A stretch of DNA of 32,909 nucleotides. Source: Candidatus Nanopelagicales bacterium. GTDB lineage: Bacteria; Actinomycetota; Actinomycetes; S36-B12. The notes below the pieces were generated by a model. It saw only the letters and a list, made by a program, of their open reading frames with translations, searched no databases and was not told where the DNA came from. Shown here piece after piece: positions 25,256 to 32,815 of this stretch. The stretch covers positions 1 through 32,909 of the forward strand of contig JAURFD010000018.1 in assembly GCA_030827125.1 (NCBI GenBank). Reading direction: 5' to 3'. Position numbers and translations under genes: made by a program. Numbering within the stretch: position 1 is the stretch's first letter; the number at the start of each line of letters is the position of its first letter.

Positions 25256-25939
25256 GTGACTCGTCCCCGAATCGCTCTGCTGGGCCGCTTTGCCGAGCAC
25301 ACCTCGGCCACGCGCTACGCCGCGGTGGTGTCCGCTCGGGCACTGCTGGAGTCACTCTGGCTCGCCGGCGCTGAGCCCGTCACGCTGCTCCCGGCGCCCG
25401 GGCCGGAGGGCATGGATTGGCCAGCGCGCCTATCTGGGGTCGACGGTGTCCTGCTCGCCGGTGGCGCGGACATCGATCCGCGCCTGTATGGCGAGTCCGA
25501 CATCCACCCCGAGGTGTACGACGTCGACGCGCTGCAGGACGAGGCCGATATCTCCCTGGCGACGTACTCTCTTGATGGCGGCATTCCGACGCTCGCCGTC
25601 TGCCGTGGGCTACACATCCTCAACGTCGCACGCGGCGGCACCCTGGTGCAGCACATGGACGCGCATCACCGGCACGTGGTCCATGACGTCGTCGTCGAAC
25701 GTGAGGTGCCCGGGTTTGCGGCGGGTCCCATTACGGCGTCCTGCTATCACCACCAATGCGTCGATCAGCTCGGGGAGGGCCTTGAGGTCATAGGCCGTGC
25801 GGAAGATGGCACCATCGAGGCGCTGGCCATCGATTCGCCGGGCTGGGCGTTCGCCGTGCAATGGCACCCGGAGGACACGGCCAAGGACGATCCCCGTCAA
25901 CTCGAGGTGTTGCAGGCGTTGGTCGCAGCGTCGCGCTGA
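25256..25939 (+). CDS. Gamma-glutamyl-gamma-aminobutyrate hydrolase-like (PuuD, peptidase C26)
   Basis: 227 residues from GTG at 25256 after CCGGA. An in-frame ATG at 25217 would add 13 residues unlike the family. Class-I glutamine amidotransferase fold: DGVLLAGGADIDPRLYGE, nucleophile Cys116 in AVCRGLHILN, and His204 and Glu206 in QWHPED. The usual CRGxQ is CRGLH here, a small change beside the nucleophile. Family members cleave gamma-glutamyl bonds, as PuuD does in putrescine breakdown. A gamma-glutamyl ligase-like gene lies nearby (29682-31040), so it may release a gamma-glutamylated intermediate. Confidence 0.85.
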   Translation: MTRPRIALLGRFAEHTSATRYAAVVSARALLESLWLAGAEPVTLLPAPGPEGMDWPARLSGVDGVLLAGGADIDPRLYGESDIHPEVYDVDALQDEADISLATYSLDGGIPTLAVCRGLHILNVARGGTLVQHMDAHHRHVVHDVVVEREVPGFAAGPITASCYHHQCVDQLGEGLEVIGRAEDGTIEALAIDSPGWAFAVQWHPEDTAKDDPRQLEVLQALVAASR

Positions 25940-25975
25940 CGCGCTCAGGTGGGGATCCCTCGAGTCTTGCCGCAG

Positions 25976-26461
25976 CTACTCGGTGGCCTCGGTGAGTGCG
26001 CGCAGCATCGCGGCGGCGCCGCCGAGGTCCTCGACATGCTGCGTGACGGCGCGCTCCTCGGCGTTGAACTTCGGGAAGAGCCCGCGCATGAGCTTCTCGC
26101 CGACGGGAGTGAGGGACACGTCGACCAGGCGGCCGTCGGTAGTACTCCGCGCACGCTCGACCAGCCCACGCTTCTCCAGTGTGGTGAGCACCCCGGAAAG
26201 GGTGGCCTTAGAGAATCCACCCTCCGCCGCGATGACCCGGGTCTCCACCGGCTCCCAGATCCACACCACCCACAGCACAACAAAGGCCGTCCAGGTGAGA
26301 TCGGCTGGAGCCAGCACCGTGCGCTCGAGGTGGTTGCGGACCGAGTTCGCCGCCCGGAAGAGATTGGAGACCACGGCCATCGCCTCGTAGTCGAGGGTGA
26401 GGTCGCTGAGGCGCTCGGTGACCTGGCGCTCGGTCTCGGCGAGGGTGTGGGGGCCAGCCAT
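25976..26461 (-). CDS. MarR-family transcriptional regulator
   Basis: 161 residues from ATG at 26461. The frame is open to an ATG at 26503, but that codon lies at the edge of the operator, so the shorter start is preferred. The winged-helix core is clear: DYEAMAVVSNLFRAANSVRNHLE, then LTWTAFVVLWVVW, recognition region FSKATLSGVLTTLEKRGLVER and the wing STTDGRLVDVSLTPVGEKL. MarR proteins usually repress divergent catabolic genes and release DNA on binding an aromatic ligand. It is divergent from the P450 gene, and two copies of the palindrome lie between them. It is the likely regulator of all five sites in the island. Confidence 0.9.
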   Translation of the reverse strand: MAGPHTLAETERQVTERLSDLTLDYEAMAVVSNLFRAANSVRNHLERTVLAPADLTWTAFVVLWVVWIWEPVETRVIAAEGGFSKATLSGVLTTLEKRGLVERARSTTDGRLVDVSLTPVGEKLMRGLFPKFNAEERAVTQHVEDLGGAAAMLRALTEATE

Positions 26462-26487
26462 GGCGAGAAGTGTCGCAGAACCCTTCC

Positions 26488-26501
26488 GTTCGGCCCCAAA
26501 C
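26488..26501. promoter_or_regulatory. Candidate MarR operator, copy b1 (MarR side)
   Basis: GTTCGGCCCCAAAC matches GTTYGG-N2-CCRAAC exactly. It lies 27 bases from the MarR start, so would give autoregulation. Centre-to-centre distance to copy b2 is 34 bases. Confidence 0.65.
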
Positions 26502-26521
26502 ATCTGGCACTATCACCAATA

Positions 26522-26535
26522 GTTTGGGCCCGAAC
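26522..26535. promoter_or_regulatory. Candidate MarR operator, copy b2 (P450 side)
   Basis: GTTTGGGCCCGAAC matches the consensus exactly. With flanks, it forms a 15-base inverted repeat with copy b1 with a single mismatch. It lies 30 bases before the P450 start. Confidence 0.65.
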
Positions 26536-26565
26536 GATCGGGTCGGCGTGCCCCAGGAGGTTTGC

Positions 26566-27816
26566 GTGTCTGTGAAGAACGACGTCACCCTGGCTGATCT
26601 CGACCTGTTCGAAGCCGGGCCGCCCTGGGCGACCTTCGACGCTCTGCGCAGCGAAGATCCAGTGCACTGGGATGTCGAGCCCGAACCCAATCACGGCTTC
26701 TGGTCCATCACTCGCTATCACGACATCGTCGACGTCTTGCGCGACACCGAGACGTTCTCCAGTGAGAAGGGCACGGTCAACCTCGAGGAACTCGATGAAG
26801 AGCAGATGCGGGTGCGCAAGTCGATGCTCGAGACCGACGGCGAACGGCACCGTGCCTTGCGCAAGCTCATGCAAGGTCAGTTCACGCCGCGCGCACTCGC
26901 CGGATACGAGACCTTCCTGCGCGGACTCACCGCATCGACCTTGGACGCAGCGTTCACCAAGGGCGAATTCGACTTCGTCGCCGACGTCGCAGCAGACTTC
27001 CCGATTCGCGTACTCGCCCGCATGCTCGACGTACCTGACATGGATATCCCGCAACTCATTGCCTGGGGCAACCGGATGGTCGGCAACACCGACCCCGAGC
27101 ATGCCGACGTGCTCGCGAGCGATCCGGAGAGCGAGAAGTACCGCATGCTTCCCTTCCGTTCACCCGCCGCCCTGGAGGTGTGGGCGTACGGCGACGAGTT
27201 GCGACGTCAGCGTGAGGGTCGCGACGGCACCGACTTGGTGTCCATGCTGGTCAACGAGACGCCGATGGACGGCAAGCCGCTCACCGAGGATGACTTCCAC
27301 GCGTACTTCCTGCTGCTCGTCGTGGCCGGCAACGAGACCACACGGCACACGATCAGTCACACGATGAACAACCTCATCGACCATCCCGATCAACTGCGTC
27401 GCCTGCAGGAGGATCCGTCGCTGATTCCGTGGGCCGTCGAGGAGTTCCTGCGCTTCGCAAGCCCCGTCTATCACTTCCGGCGTACGGCGACCCACGATGT
27501 GGAGATGCACGGCAGGCAGATCAAGGAAGGCGACAAGGTGGTCACGTGGTTCGCCTCGGGCAATCGTGACGGTGAGGTCTTCCCGGACCCGTATGTCTTC
27601 GATGTCACACGCAAGCCCAATGAGCACATGGCGTTCGGCCGCGGCGGGCCGCACATGTGCCTGGGCAACTCCCTGGCTCGCCTGGAGATCACGATCATGT
27701 TCGAGGACCTCATCTCGCGCATTGACTACGTGGAGCGCACCGGGCCGGTTGAGCGGTTGCGGTCGAACTTCGTCAACGGCATCAAGCGCTTCCCGGTACG
27801 GGTCCAACTGAGGTAG
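26566..27816 (+). CDS. Cytochrome P450 (CYP124/125/142-like signature)
   Basis: 416 residues from GTG at 26566, chosen because AGGAGG lies five bases upstream; the frame is open further back through the operators, which cannot be coding. P450 motifs: HRALRKLMQGQFTP (C-helix), I-helix AGNETTRHT (254-262), ExxR in VEEFLRFASP, and heme-ligand Cys365 in FGRGGPHMCLGNSLARLE. The signature is like actinobacterial CYP124/125/142 enzymes, but the location is in an aromatic-degradation island. It is soluble and needs a ferredoxin and reductase; both are encoded in the hpa-type operon nearby. Likely role is hydroxylation or N-/O-dealkylation of the pathway substrate. Substrate unknown. Confidence 0.93.
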   Translation: MSVKNDVTLADLDLFEAGPPWATFDALRSEDPVHWDVEPEPNHGFWSITRYHDIVDVLRDTETFSSEKGTVNLEELDEEQMRVRKSMLETDGERHRALRKLMQGQFTPRALAGYETFLRGLTASTLDAAFTKGEFDFVADVAADFPIRVLARMLDVPDMDIPQLIAWGNRMVGNTDPEHADVLASDPESEKYRMLPFRSPAALEVWAYGDELRRQREGRDGTDLVSMLVNETPMDGKPLTEDDFHAYFLLLVVAGNETTRHTISHTMNNLIDHPDQLRRLQEDPSLIPWAVEEFLRFASPVYHFRRTATHDVEMHGRQIKEGDKVVTWFASGNRDGEVFPDPYVFDVTRKPNEHMAFGRGGPHMCLGNSLARLEITIMFEDLISRIDYVERTGPVERLRSNFVNGIKRFPVRVQLR

Positions 27817-27833
27817 TTCCACTCCCTCCTTGC

Positions 27834-27895
27834 GCCGAGTGCTGAGTTGCGGGGTAATTTGCGAGCTTTTTTTGCCCCGCTACTCGACACTCGGC
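27834..27895. repeat. Long palindromic repeat, copy 1, downstream of the P450 gene
   Basis: 21-base arms (27834-27854 and 27875-27895) pair at 18 positions. They begin GCCGAGTG and end GCGGGG, with the mirror CCCCGC...CTCGACACTCGGC. The loop contains seven Ts (27867-27873). It starts 17 bases after the P450 stop, so it may serve as a terminator. The stop codon of the DUF559 gene lies in the right arm. Confidence 0.8.
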
Positions 27896-28758
27896 AGGTG
27901 GGATCTGGATCTGAAGGCGGCGCTGACCTTGGCGCGCAGCAGTGGCGGGTGGGATATGTCCTCACCCACGACGGTGACGACGAGCCAGTCATTGACGGCG
28001 AGCTTCCCCCTGCGGGCGGCGTCCTTGGCTTGGGTCTCCCGCGTGAGGTGATGCTCCCCGTCGTACTCGATGACGATCCGTTTGTCGATGTACACGAGGT
28101 CGCCGCGGGCGATGAACTGCCCCATCTCGTCCACGATGTCGACCTGGGGTGTGGGTGCGGGGAATCCCATCTCAAGGAGCATGATCCGCAGGACGGATTC
28201 GCGAGGTGACTCAGCCCGGGGATCGAGCAGAGCTAGTGCTTGTCGCGCACGGCGTACTCCTCGCTGGCCGCGAGACCGATCGAGCACTTCGGCGATGTCG
28301 GATCCCGAGCAGAGGTCGCGCCGCAGGAAGTCATCGCCCACAGCGACGAGGCGTGGGAGTTTTAGTTGCGAAGCAACGTCCACGAAGGTGCGCTGGGGAG
28401 TTGTCACTGCCAGTCCGTGAAGGTCTGTCACGTCCCGCTGATCAAGTTGTCGGCGCCGGCAGCGCACCCCAGGTCGAACTATCAATGGGTCATCCGCGCC
28501 GACTGTCACCTCGAGGTCATCGTCGCGATCCTCGACTCCGTCGCAGAGTCTGATGGCGGAGAGGCCGCTGAAGACGACTGTGCGCTTCGAGACGATGTTG
28601 ACTGCTTCGCATCGGGCCAGGAATCCGTGCTCCTCGAGCGGGAGCCGTACTCCTCGGCTGGGCCGCCAGTAGCCCTTGCCGTGCTGCCATCGGGTGAGGT
28701 CCGTGACAAGGCGGGCTCCATGGGGAGTGGGGGTGGGTTGAGGTTGTGGAAGGGACAT
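27880..28758 (-). CDS. DUF559-type (Vsr-like) endonuclease domain protein
   Basis: 292 residues. The N-terminal part (about 1-190) includes GYWRPSRGVRLP and TTPQRTFVDVASQL, as in AbiEi-like winged-helix regions that often precede this domain. The C-terminal part holds the PD-(D/E)XK/Vsr-like core: FIARGDLVYIDKRIVIEYDGEHH with Asp and Glu as metal-binding candidates, then DAARRGKLAVNDWLVVTVVGEDI. The last five residues (LPSVE) and stop are encoded within palindrome copy 1. The gene is bracketed by two palindrome copies. It does not fit the catabolic island and is probably an insertion. A role as a DNA nuclease is inferred from the family; whether it acts on the repeats is speculation. Confidence 0.85.
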   Translation of the reverse strand: MSLPQPQPTPTPHGARLVTDLTRWQHGKGYWRPSRGVRLPLEEHGFLARCEAVNIVSKRTVVFSGLSAIRLCDGVEDRDDDLEVTVGADDPLIVRPGVRCRRRQLDQRDVTDLHGLAVTTPQRTFVDVASQLKLPRLVAVGDDFLRRDLCSGSDIAEVLDRSRGQRGVRRARQALALLDPRAESPRESVLRIMLLEMGFPAPTPQVDIVDEMGQFIARGDLVYIDKRIVIEYDGEHHLTRETQAKDAARRGKLAVNDWLVVTVVGEDISHPPLLRAKVSAAFRSRSHLPSVE

Positions 28759-28847
28759 ACCCCCACCGTGTGCGCGGATAAGCCAAAGTGCCCCGATCGC
28801 CGAGGGGGCTGTGGGTGTCCGGCCCTCCCCGACCCTGTGGACCTCTC

Positions 28848-28908
28848 GCCGAGTGTCGAGTTGCGGGGCGAATATCAGCCAAAAGCCTCTCGCTTCTCGA
28901 CACTCGGC
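28848..28908. repeat. Long palindromic repeat, copy 2, downstream of the amidotransferase gene
   Basis: The left arm (28848-28868) begins GCCGAGTGTCGAG and the right arm ends CTCGACACTCGGC, a perfect 13-base outer stem. A TT/TT mismatch and GCG/CGC pairs continue it. The left arm matches copy 1 except at two adjacent bases (TC here, CT in copy 1). It lies 9 bases past the amidotransferase stop. Confidence 0.8.
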
Positions 28909-28917
28909 GAGGAGGGC

Positions 28918-29625
28918 TCAGATCTCGATGACGACCTGATCGAGGAAGGCGTCGACGAGTGCGTGGGCGCGGGCGACCGCGGCTGGCTCCTCACGAACGG
29001 TCCCAGCGAGCAATTCCGCGGGGTCGACGCCGTCCTTCTCGGCTTCTGCGACGCCGCCCTCTTCCAGCCAGCCCGCCAGGCACGCGGCGGTGACCTCGGG
29101 ATGGAACTGCATCGCCAGGGAGCGGCCGATCACGAAGGCCTGGGACGCGCGAGCATTGCGTGCGATCTCGACGGCGCCGGGCGGGATGCTGAAGCGGTCG
29201 TAGTGCCACTGGAACCACGGCCCGTTGGGCACCAACTCCTGGTCGTCGGAGTTGATCCAGGTGTAGCCGATCTCGGCGCGCGGCCCGGGTGCGACGGTGC
29301 CGCCGAGTGCGCGCGCCAGCGCCTGGGCACCGAAGCAGATCGCGAAGATGGGCACATCGTGCTTGTGCAGATCACGCAGCCAGTCGAGCTCGGGCTTGAG
29401 CCAGGTGCCGATGCGATCATCATCCCAGGCCCCCCAGGGAGCACCCATGGGTACGACGACGTCGTGCTCATGGATTTCGGGGAAGTCGAAGTCGACGTCG
29501 GGGGAGAAGAAGCGGTCGCGCGGCACCACCACGGACTCGACGACCTCAAAGCCGCGCGCGGCAAACCGATCGGCGATCGGTCCCGGCGGGCTCACATGGT
29601 CATGCTGCAAAAACAGGACCCGCAT
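28918..29625 (-). CDS. Class-I glutamine amidotransferase-like protein
   Basis: 235 residues; GGGGAGGA lies about eight bases before the ATG. Triad: Cys97 in FAICFGAQALARALGG, His175 and Glu177 in MQFHPEV. The N-terminus (VLFLQHDHVSPPGPIADRFAARGFEV) resembles stand-alone GMP-synthase-like amidotransferases and gamma-glutamyl hydrolases. It is divergent from the glutamine-synthetase-like gene with only 56 bases between starts, so both may share operator copy c. In aniline breakdown a ligase/amidotransferase pair (AtdA1/AtdA2, TdnQ/TdnT) makes and controls a gamma-glutamyl-arylamide; this pair could be analogous. The exact reaction is unknown. Confidence 0.85.
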   Translation of the reverse strand: MRVLFLQHDHVSPPGPIADRFAARGFEVVESVVVPRDRFFSPDVDFDFPEIHEHDVVVPMGAPWGAWDDDRIGTWLKPELDWLRDLHKHDVPIFAICFGAQALARALGGTVAPGPRAEIGYTWINSDDQELVPNGPWFQWHYDRFSIPPGAVEIARNARASQAFVIGRSLAMQFHPEVTAACLAGWLEEGGVAEAEKDGVDPAELLAGTVREEPAAVARAHALVDAFLDQVVIEI

Positions 29626-29653
29626 GCGGCCATCCTCCCCTACGATCCAAGTC

Positions 29654-29667
29654 GTACGCCCCCGAAC
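29654..29667. promoter_or_regulatory. Candidate MarR operator, copy c (ligase/amidotransferase divergent region)
   Basis: GTACGCCCCCGAAC fits GTTYGG-N2-CCRAAC with two mismatches, both in the left half. It lies in the 56-base divergent gap, 14 bases before the ligase start and 28 from the amidotransferase start. Confidence 0.45.
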
Positions 29668-29681
29668 GATCGGAGTAAATC

Positions 29682-31040
29682 ATGGATGCGCACCGCCCGC
29701 TCGACCTCTCCGATGTCCGCGCCAGCCTGCAGGCCCGCGGGATTGACGTCCTGCGCGTGCTCTACTCCGACGTCCTCGGCGTCACCCGGTCCAAGGACAT
29801 GCTGGTGAGCCAGATCGAACGCGCCCTTGGCCACGGCCCGACCTTTTGCCAGGGTGTCTGGGTCACCACCACGCAAGGTGGGGTGCTGGACGGTCAGGGG
29901 TCAATTTCGGACGGTCTGCCCGACCTGGTGACCCAGATCGTCCCCAGCATGATCCGCGACATCCCGTGGGAGCCGGGGGTGGCATACGTCGTCGCCGATG
30001 TCTTCGAACCGGACGGTTCACGTCATCAGATAGCCCCGCGCTCGGTTCTGCAGAACGTCATCGACGGATACGGCGAACTCGGCCTCACGCCGGTGACGGG
30101 GCCTGAACTCGAGTACTACGTGATGGAAGAGCGCGACGGTGTGTGGGAGCGCACCTTCGATCACAAGGGCTTGGTCTATACGACCGGGGCCATGGTCGAT
30201 CCGCATGGGTACTTCCTGCACACGCTGCGCATGTGCGACAAGCTTGACATCGGGGCCTTCGCCGGCAACCACGAGTTTTCGCCGTCGCAGTACGAAATCA
30301 ACCTGTGGCATGCCGACGCCATGTTGTCCGCCGATCGCACCTTCATCTTCAAGGCCGCCATCAAGGACATCACGCACCGGCAGGGCTTCCTCGCCTCGTT
30401 CATGGGCAAGCCTTTCAACGACGAGGGCGGCAGCGGCTTCCACCTCCACTTCTCCGTGGAACGTGGTGGCGACAACGTGATGGCCGATGCGAGTGGCGAA
30501 CTAAGCGAAACCGCCCTGTCGATGATCGCGGGCATCCTTGAACACGCCCCGGCACTGGCGGCGCTGACCAACCCAACGGTCAACGCCTTCAAGCGGCTCG
30601 GGCCGGACACGCTCGCGCCGTACCGGATCAATTGGGGAATGGACAATCGCTCGACCATGGTGCGGATCCCTCCGGAGCGCGGCCGCGGCACCCGACTGGA
30701 GTTGCGCATCGGCGATGGCGCGGCGAACCCCTATGTCATCTCCGCCGCGGTGCTCGCGGCTGCACTCGATGGCATTCGACGCAATCTCACGCCGCCGGCG
30801 GCCCTCGAGGGATGGACCTACGAGGACGAGACCGCTGATGTCCTGCCGATGACGTTGGAGGATGCGCTCGCGGCCCTGCAGCACGACGACGTCCTGAAGG
30901 ACCTGCTCGGCGAGCAGTTCGTGACGACGTTCATCACGATGAAGTCAGACGAGATCGAGCGCTACACCGAAGCGGTGGAGGACCCGGCGACCCGCGATGT
31001 GACACCCTGGGAGGTCACGGAGTACCTCCTTCACTACTGA
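29682..31040 (+). CDS. Glutamine-synthetase-family gamma-glutamyl-amine ligase
   Basis: 452 residues; GGAG eight bases before the ATG. Glutamine-synthetase catalytic segments are present: GPELEYYVM, GNHEFSPSQYEINL, GSGFHLHFSVE, TNPTVNAFKRLGP, NRSTMVRIP and RLELRIGDGAANPY. The NPTVNAFKR and ELRIGDGAANPY forms are typical of GlnA3/PuuA-like members, which join glutamate to an amine, rather than housekeeping GlnA. The adenylylation region of GlnA is not obvious. It should use ATP, glutamate and an amine to form a gamma-glutamylamide in the cytoplasm. The neighbouring amidotransferase, the PuuD-like hydrolase and the P450 support an amine pathway. The stop codon abuts that of the monooxygenase on the other strand. 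Confidence 0.88.
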   Translation: MDAHRPLDLSDVRASLQARGIDVLRVLYSDVLGVTRSKDMLVSQIERALGHGPTFCQGVWVTTTQGGVLDGQGSISDGLPDLVTQIVPSMIRDIPWEPGVAYVVADVFEPDGSRHQIAPRSVLQNVIDGYGELGLTPVTGPELEYYVMEERDGVWERTFDHKGLVYTTGAMVDPHGYFLHTLRMCDKLDIGAFAGNHEFSPSQYEINLWHADAMLSADRTFIFKAAIKDITHRQGFLASFMGKPFNDEGGSGFHLHFSVERGGDNVMADASGELSETALSMIAGILEHAPALAALTNPTVNAFKRLGPDTLAPYRINWGMDNRSTMVRIPPERGRGTRLELRIGDGAANPYVISAAVLAAALDGIRRNLTPPAALEGWTYEDETADVLPMTLEDALAALQHDDVLKDLLGEQFVTTFITMKSDEIERYTEAVEDPATRDVTPWEVTEYLLHY

Positions 31041-31045
31041 TCAGT
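31036..31045. other. Abutting convergent stop codons in a TGATCA palindrome
   Basis: The ligase TGA (31038-31040) is followed at once by the monooxygenase stop (31041-31043 on the minus strand). Both sit in the palindrome ACTGATCAGT, leaving no room for a terminator between them. Confidence 0.8.
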
Positions 31046-31979
31046 GTGCGGTGTCGCGGGCAACGCGTTCGACCACTTCTTGGCAGAAGCGAGCGTGATC
31101 GGCTGCGTCGTCGATGAAGATCGACGGCTTGATGGCGAACGTCGTGAATCCTAATTCACGCTGGCGTGGGATCTCCTCGAGCGCTTCAGGCAATGAGGCG
31201 CACGAGTGATCGTCAGGGAAGTTCACGCGGGTGCCGCCCACCATCTCGAACTCGGTCAGATCGCGACCACCAGCGTGGATCCGCGCACGTAGATCGGCGA
31301 TGTCCGCCTCATCCACTCGACCCACCGGATGAAAACCCGAGCCGTATGCCAGGAGGCGCCTCACCACGTGATCGCTGGCCCGTTCGCCACCGAACCACAT
31401 GGCCGGGCCCTCGGGGCGCCACGGCTTGGGCTCGACGTACGCGTCATCGAAGTTGAAGAACTCACCATGGAACGAAGCCGGCGACTCACCCCAGGCCAAA
31501 CGGAGAATGGCGAGTTGTTCATCAAGGATCTTGCCGCGGTGCCCAAAGTCGACGCCGAGTGCCGCGTACTCGTCGCGATGCCACGAGACTGTCGGCTGGA
31601 TGACGAGTCGGCCCTCACTGAGCAGGTCGAGTGCGGCGAGATCGTGCGCGAGTGCGAGCGGATGCCGCAACGGGGCAATGAGAGCAATGGCGCCAATGCG
31701 GATGCGTGAGGTCGCTTGAGCTATCGCTGAGAGTAGGACGAGGTTCGACGGCCAGGGCGTGGCCGGGTCCTGGTTGCCGGGCATCGCGTAATCGCGCGGA
31801 TTGGCCATTCGGCCCTGGGAGCCGGCCGACGGTCCAAGGACGATGTGGTCGCTCACCATGACCATGTCGAAGCCGGCATCCTCGGCCTCCTGGGCCATCC
31901 GGACGATGGCGCGCAGGTCCCGCGGGTTGACGATGGTCCAGTTCTCGGTGAGCACCGAGACCATGCGTGGAGCGTCCAT
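31041..31979 (-). CDS. Luciferase-like monooxygenase (LLM class, possibly F420-dependent)
   Basis: 312 residues from ATG at 31979, which overlaps the preceding stop by one base (TAATG). An upstream in-frame ATG would overlap the previous gene and is not used. TIM-barrel LLM features: FDMVMVSDHIVLG, AQATSRIRIGAIALIAPLRHPLALAHDLAALDLLSEGRLVIQPTVSW, GHRGKILDEQLAILRLAWG and PAMWFGGE. Such enzymes use FMN or F420 to oxidise or reduce small organic substrates. It is coupled to the acetoacetate-decarboxylase-like gene and follows operator copy d. Cofactor and substrate cannot be read from the sequence. Confidence 0.88.
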   Translation of the reverse strand: MDAPRMVSVLTENWTIVNPRDLRAIVRMAQEAEDAGFDMVMVSDHIVLGPSAGSQGRMANPRDYAMPGNQDPATPWPSNLVLLSAIAQATSRIRIGAIALIAPLRHPLALAHDLAALDLLSEGRLVIQPTVSWHRDEYAALGVDFGHRGKILDEQLAILRLAWGESPASFHGEFFNFDDAYVEPKPWRPEGPAMWFGGERASDHVVRRLLAYGSGFHPVGRVDEADIADLRARIHAGGRDLTEFEMVGGTRVNFPDDHSCASLPEALEEIPRQRELGFTTFAIKPSIFIDDAADHARFCQEVVERVARDTAH

Positions 31980-32776
31980 TAGATCGGCTGGGAGCGGTCG
32001 GTCAAGAGCGTGCCTCCCGCGAAAGTCACGCCAACCTCGCGGTAGTAGCCGTCGATGACCTCGCGCACCGGCAGCAGTGAGGCCGGCTGATCCCATGCGG
32101 AGTCGAAGAGATCGAGCGTCGCTTCTCCGCGCCAGGGCTGGCCGAGGTCGGCGTCGATGCCACCCATGGTGACCACCTGATCCAGGCTCAACGCACCACC
32201 AGCGATGCTCGGCATCTGTCGGTGATGCAACATCGGGAGTGCATTCACGAACCCGTTGGTGTCACTCGGCTCGGTCAATGTCACCTTCGCCGTTGCAAGC
32301 CGATGGTCGTACGCCGCCAGGGTGGCGCCGAAGGTGCCCCCGGGTGCGACACGCGGCGCCGCCTTGCCGTGGTTCATTGCGCGTGTGACAAAGATGCTGC
32401 CGAGCTTCTTGGGGTAGCCCTGGAACCAGCCCCGCCCGATCGCGAAGTCGGTCGTCACCCAGATGAGGACGCAGCGGCTGTACGTCGTGCCCTCGTATGA
32501 GCACCGCACGACCGCGAAGGTCTCGAGGTACTGCGAACGCGAGGGGTCGAGCAACTCGCGTCCGTCGGCACTGCACGACTGCCAATCGGCCCAGATGAAG
32601 GCAACGGCCCCCGGATCCTCCGGCGCGAGATCCACATCAGCGGGCAGGAGAGCGCGCACCTTCTCGACGTCGGTGCGGTACTCAACCGTGAGCAGGGTGC
32701 CGGAGTAGAACCACGGCATCTCGGGCACGAGCGCCGAGCCGCCGTCGTCGGTGAAGGGAGGCAGGAAGCCAGCCAC
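31979..32776 (-). CDS. Acetoacetate decarboxylase-family protein
   Basis: 265 residues from GTG at 32776, with AAGGAG seven bases upstream. The family signature is clear: WFYSGTLLTVEYRTD, IWADWQ, FAVVRCSYEG, and GYPKKLGSIF with Lys123/Lys124 at the place of the Schiff-base lysine pair of Clostridium ADC (Lys115/Lys116). C-terminal PMLHHRQMPS also fits. Many members are not acetoacetate decarboxylases but catalyse decarboxylation or aldol-type reactions on keto acids. Translation is coupled to the luciferase-like monooxygenase, and a 22-base palindrome of the island's operator lies in the promoter region. It probably handles a keto-acid intermediate of the same pathway; inferred only. Confidence 0.88.
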   Translation of the reverse strand: MAGFLPPFTDDGGSALVPEMPWFYSGTLLTVEYRTDVEKVRALLPADVDLAPEDPGAVAFIWADWQSCSADGRELLDPSRSQYLETFAVVRCSYEGTTYSRCVLIWVTTDFAIGRGWFQGYPKKLGSIFVTRAMNHGKAAPRVAPGGTFGATLAAYDHRLATAKVTLTEPSDTNGFVNALPMLHHRQMPSIAGGALSLDQVVTMGGIDADLGQPWRGEATLDLFDSAWDQPASLLPVREVIDGYYREVGVTFAGGTLLTDRSQPI

Positions 32777-32815
32777 GGGTCACTCCTTGTCGAAGGCTCA
32801 GGCGAGGCTAGTGGA

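Noticed and set aside
25945-27102. 385-aa minus-strand open frame spanning the MarR gene and part of the P450
   Set aside because: It overlaps the MarR gene in another frame and crosses the operators; its composition is that of a shadow.
28366-29808. 480-aa plus-strand open frame
   Set aside because: It runs antisense through the DUF559 gene, the palindrome and the amidotransferase; no family resemblance.
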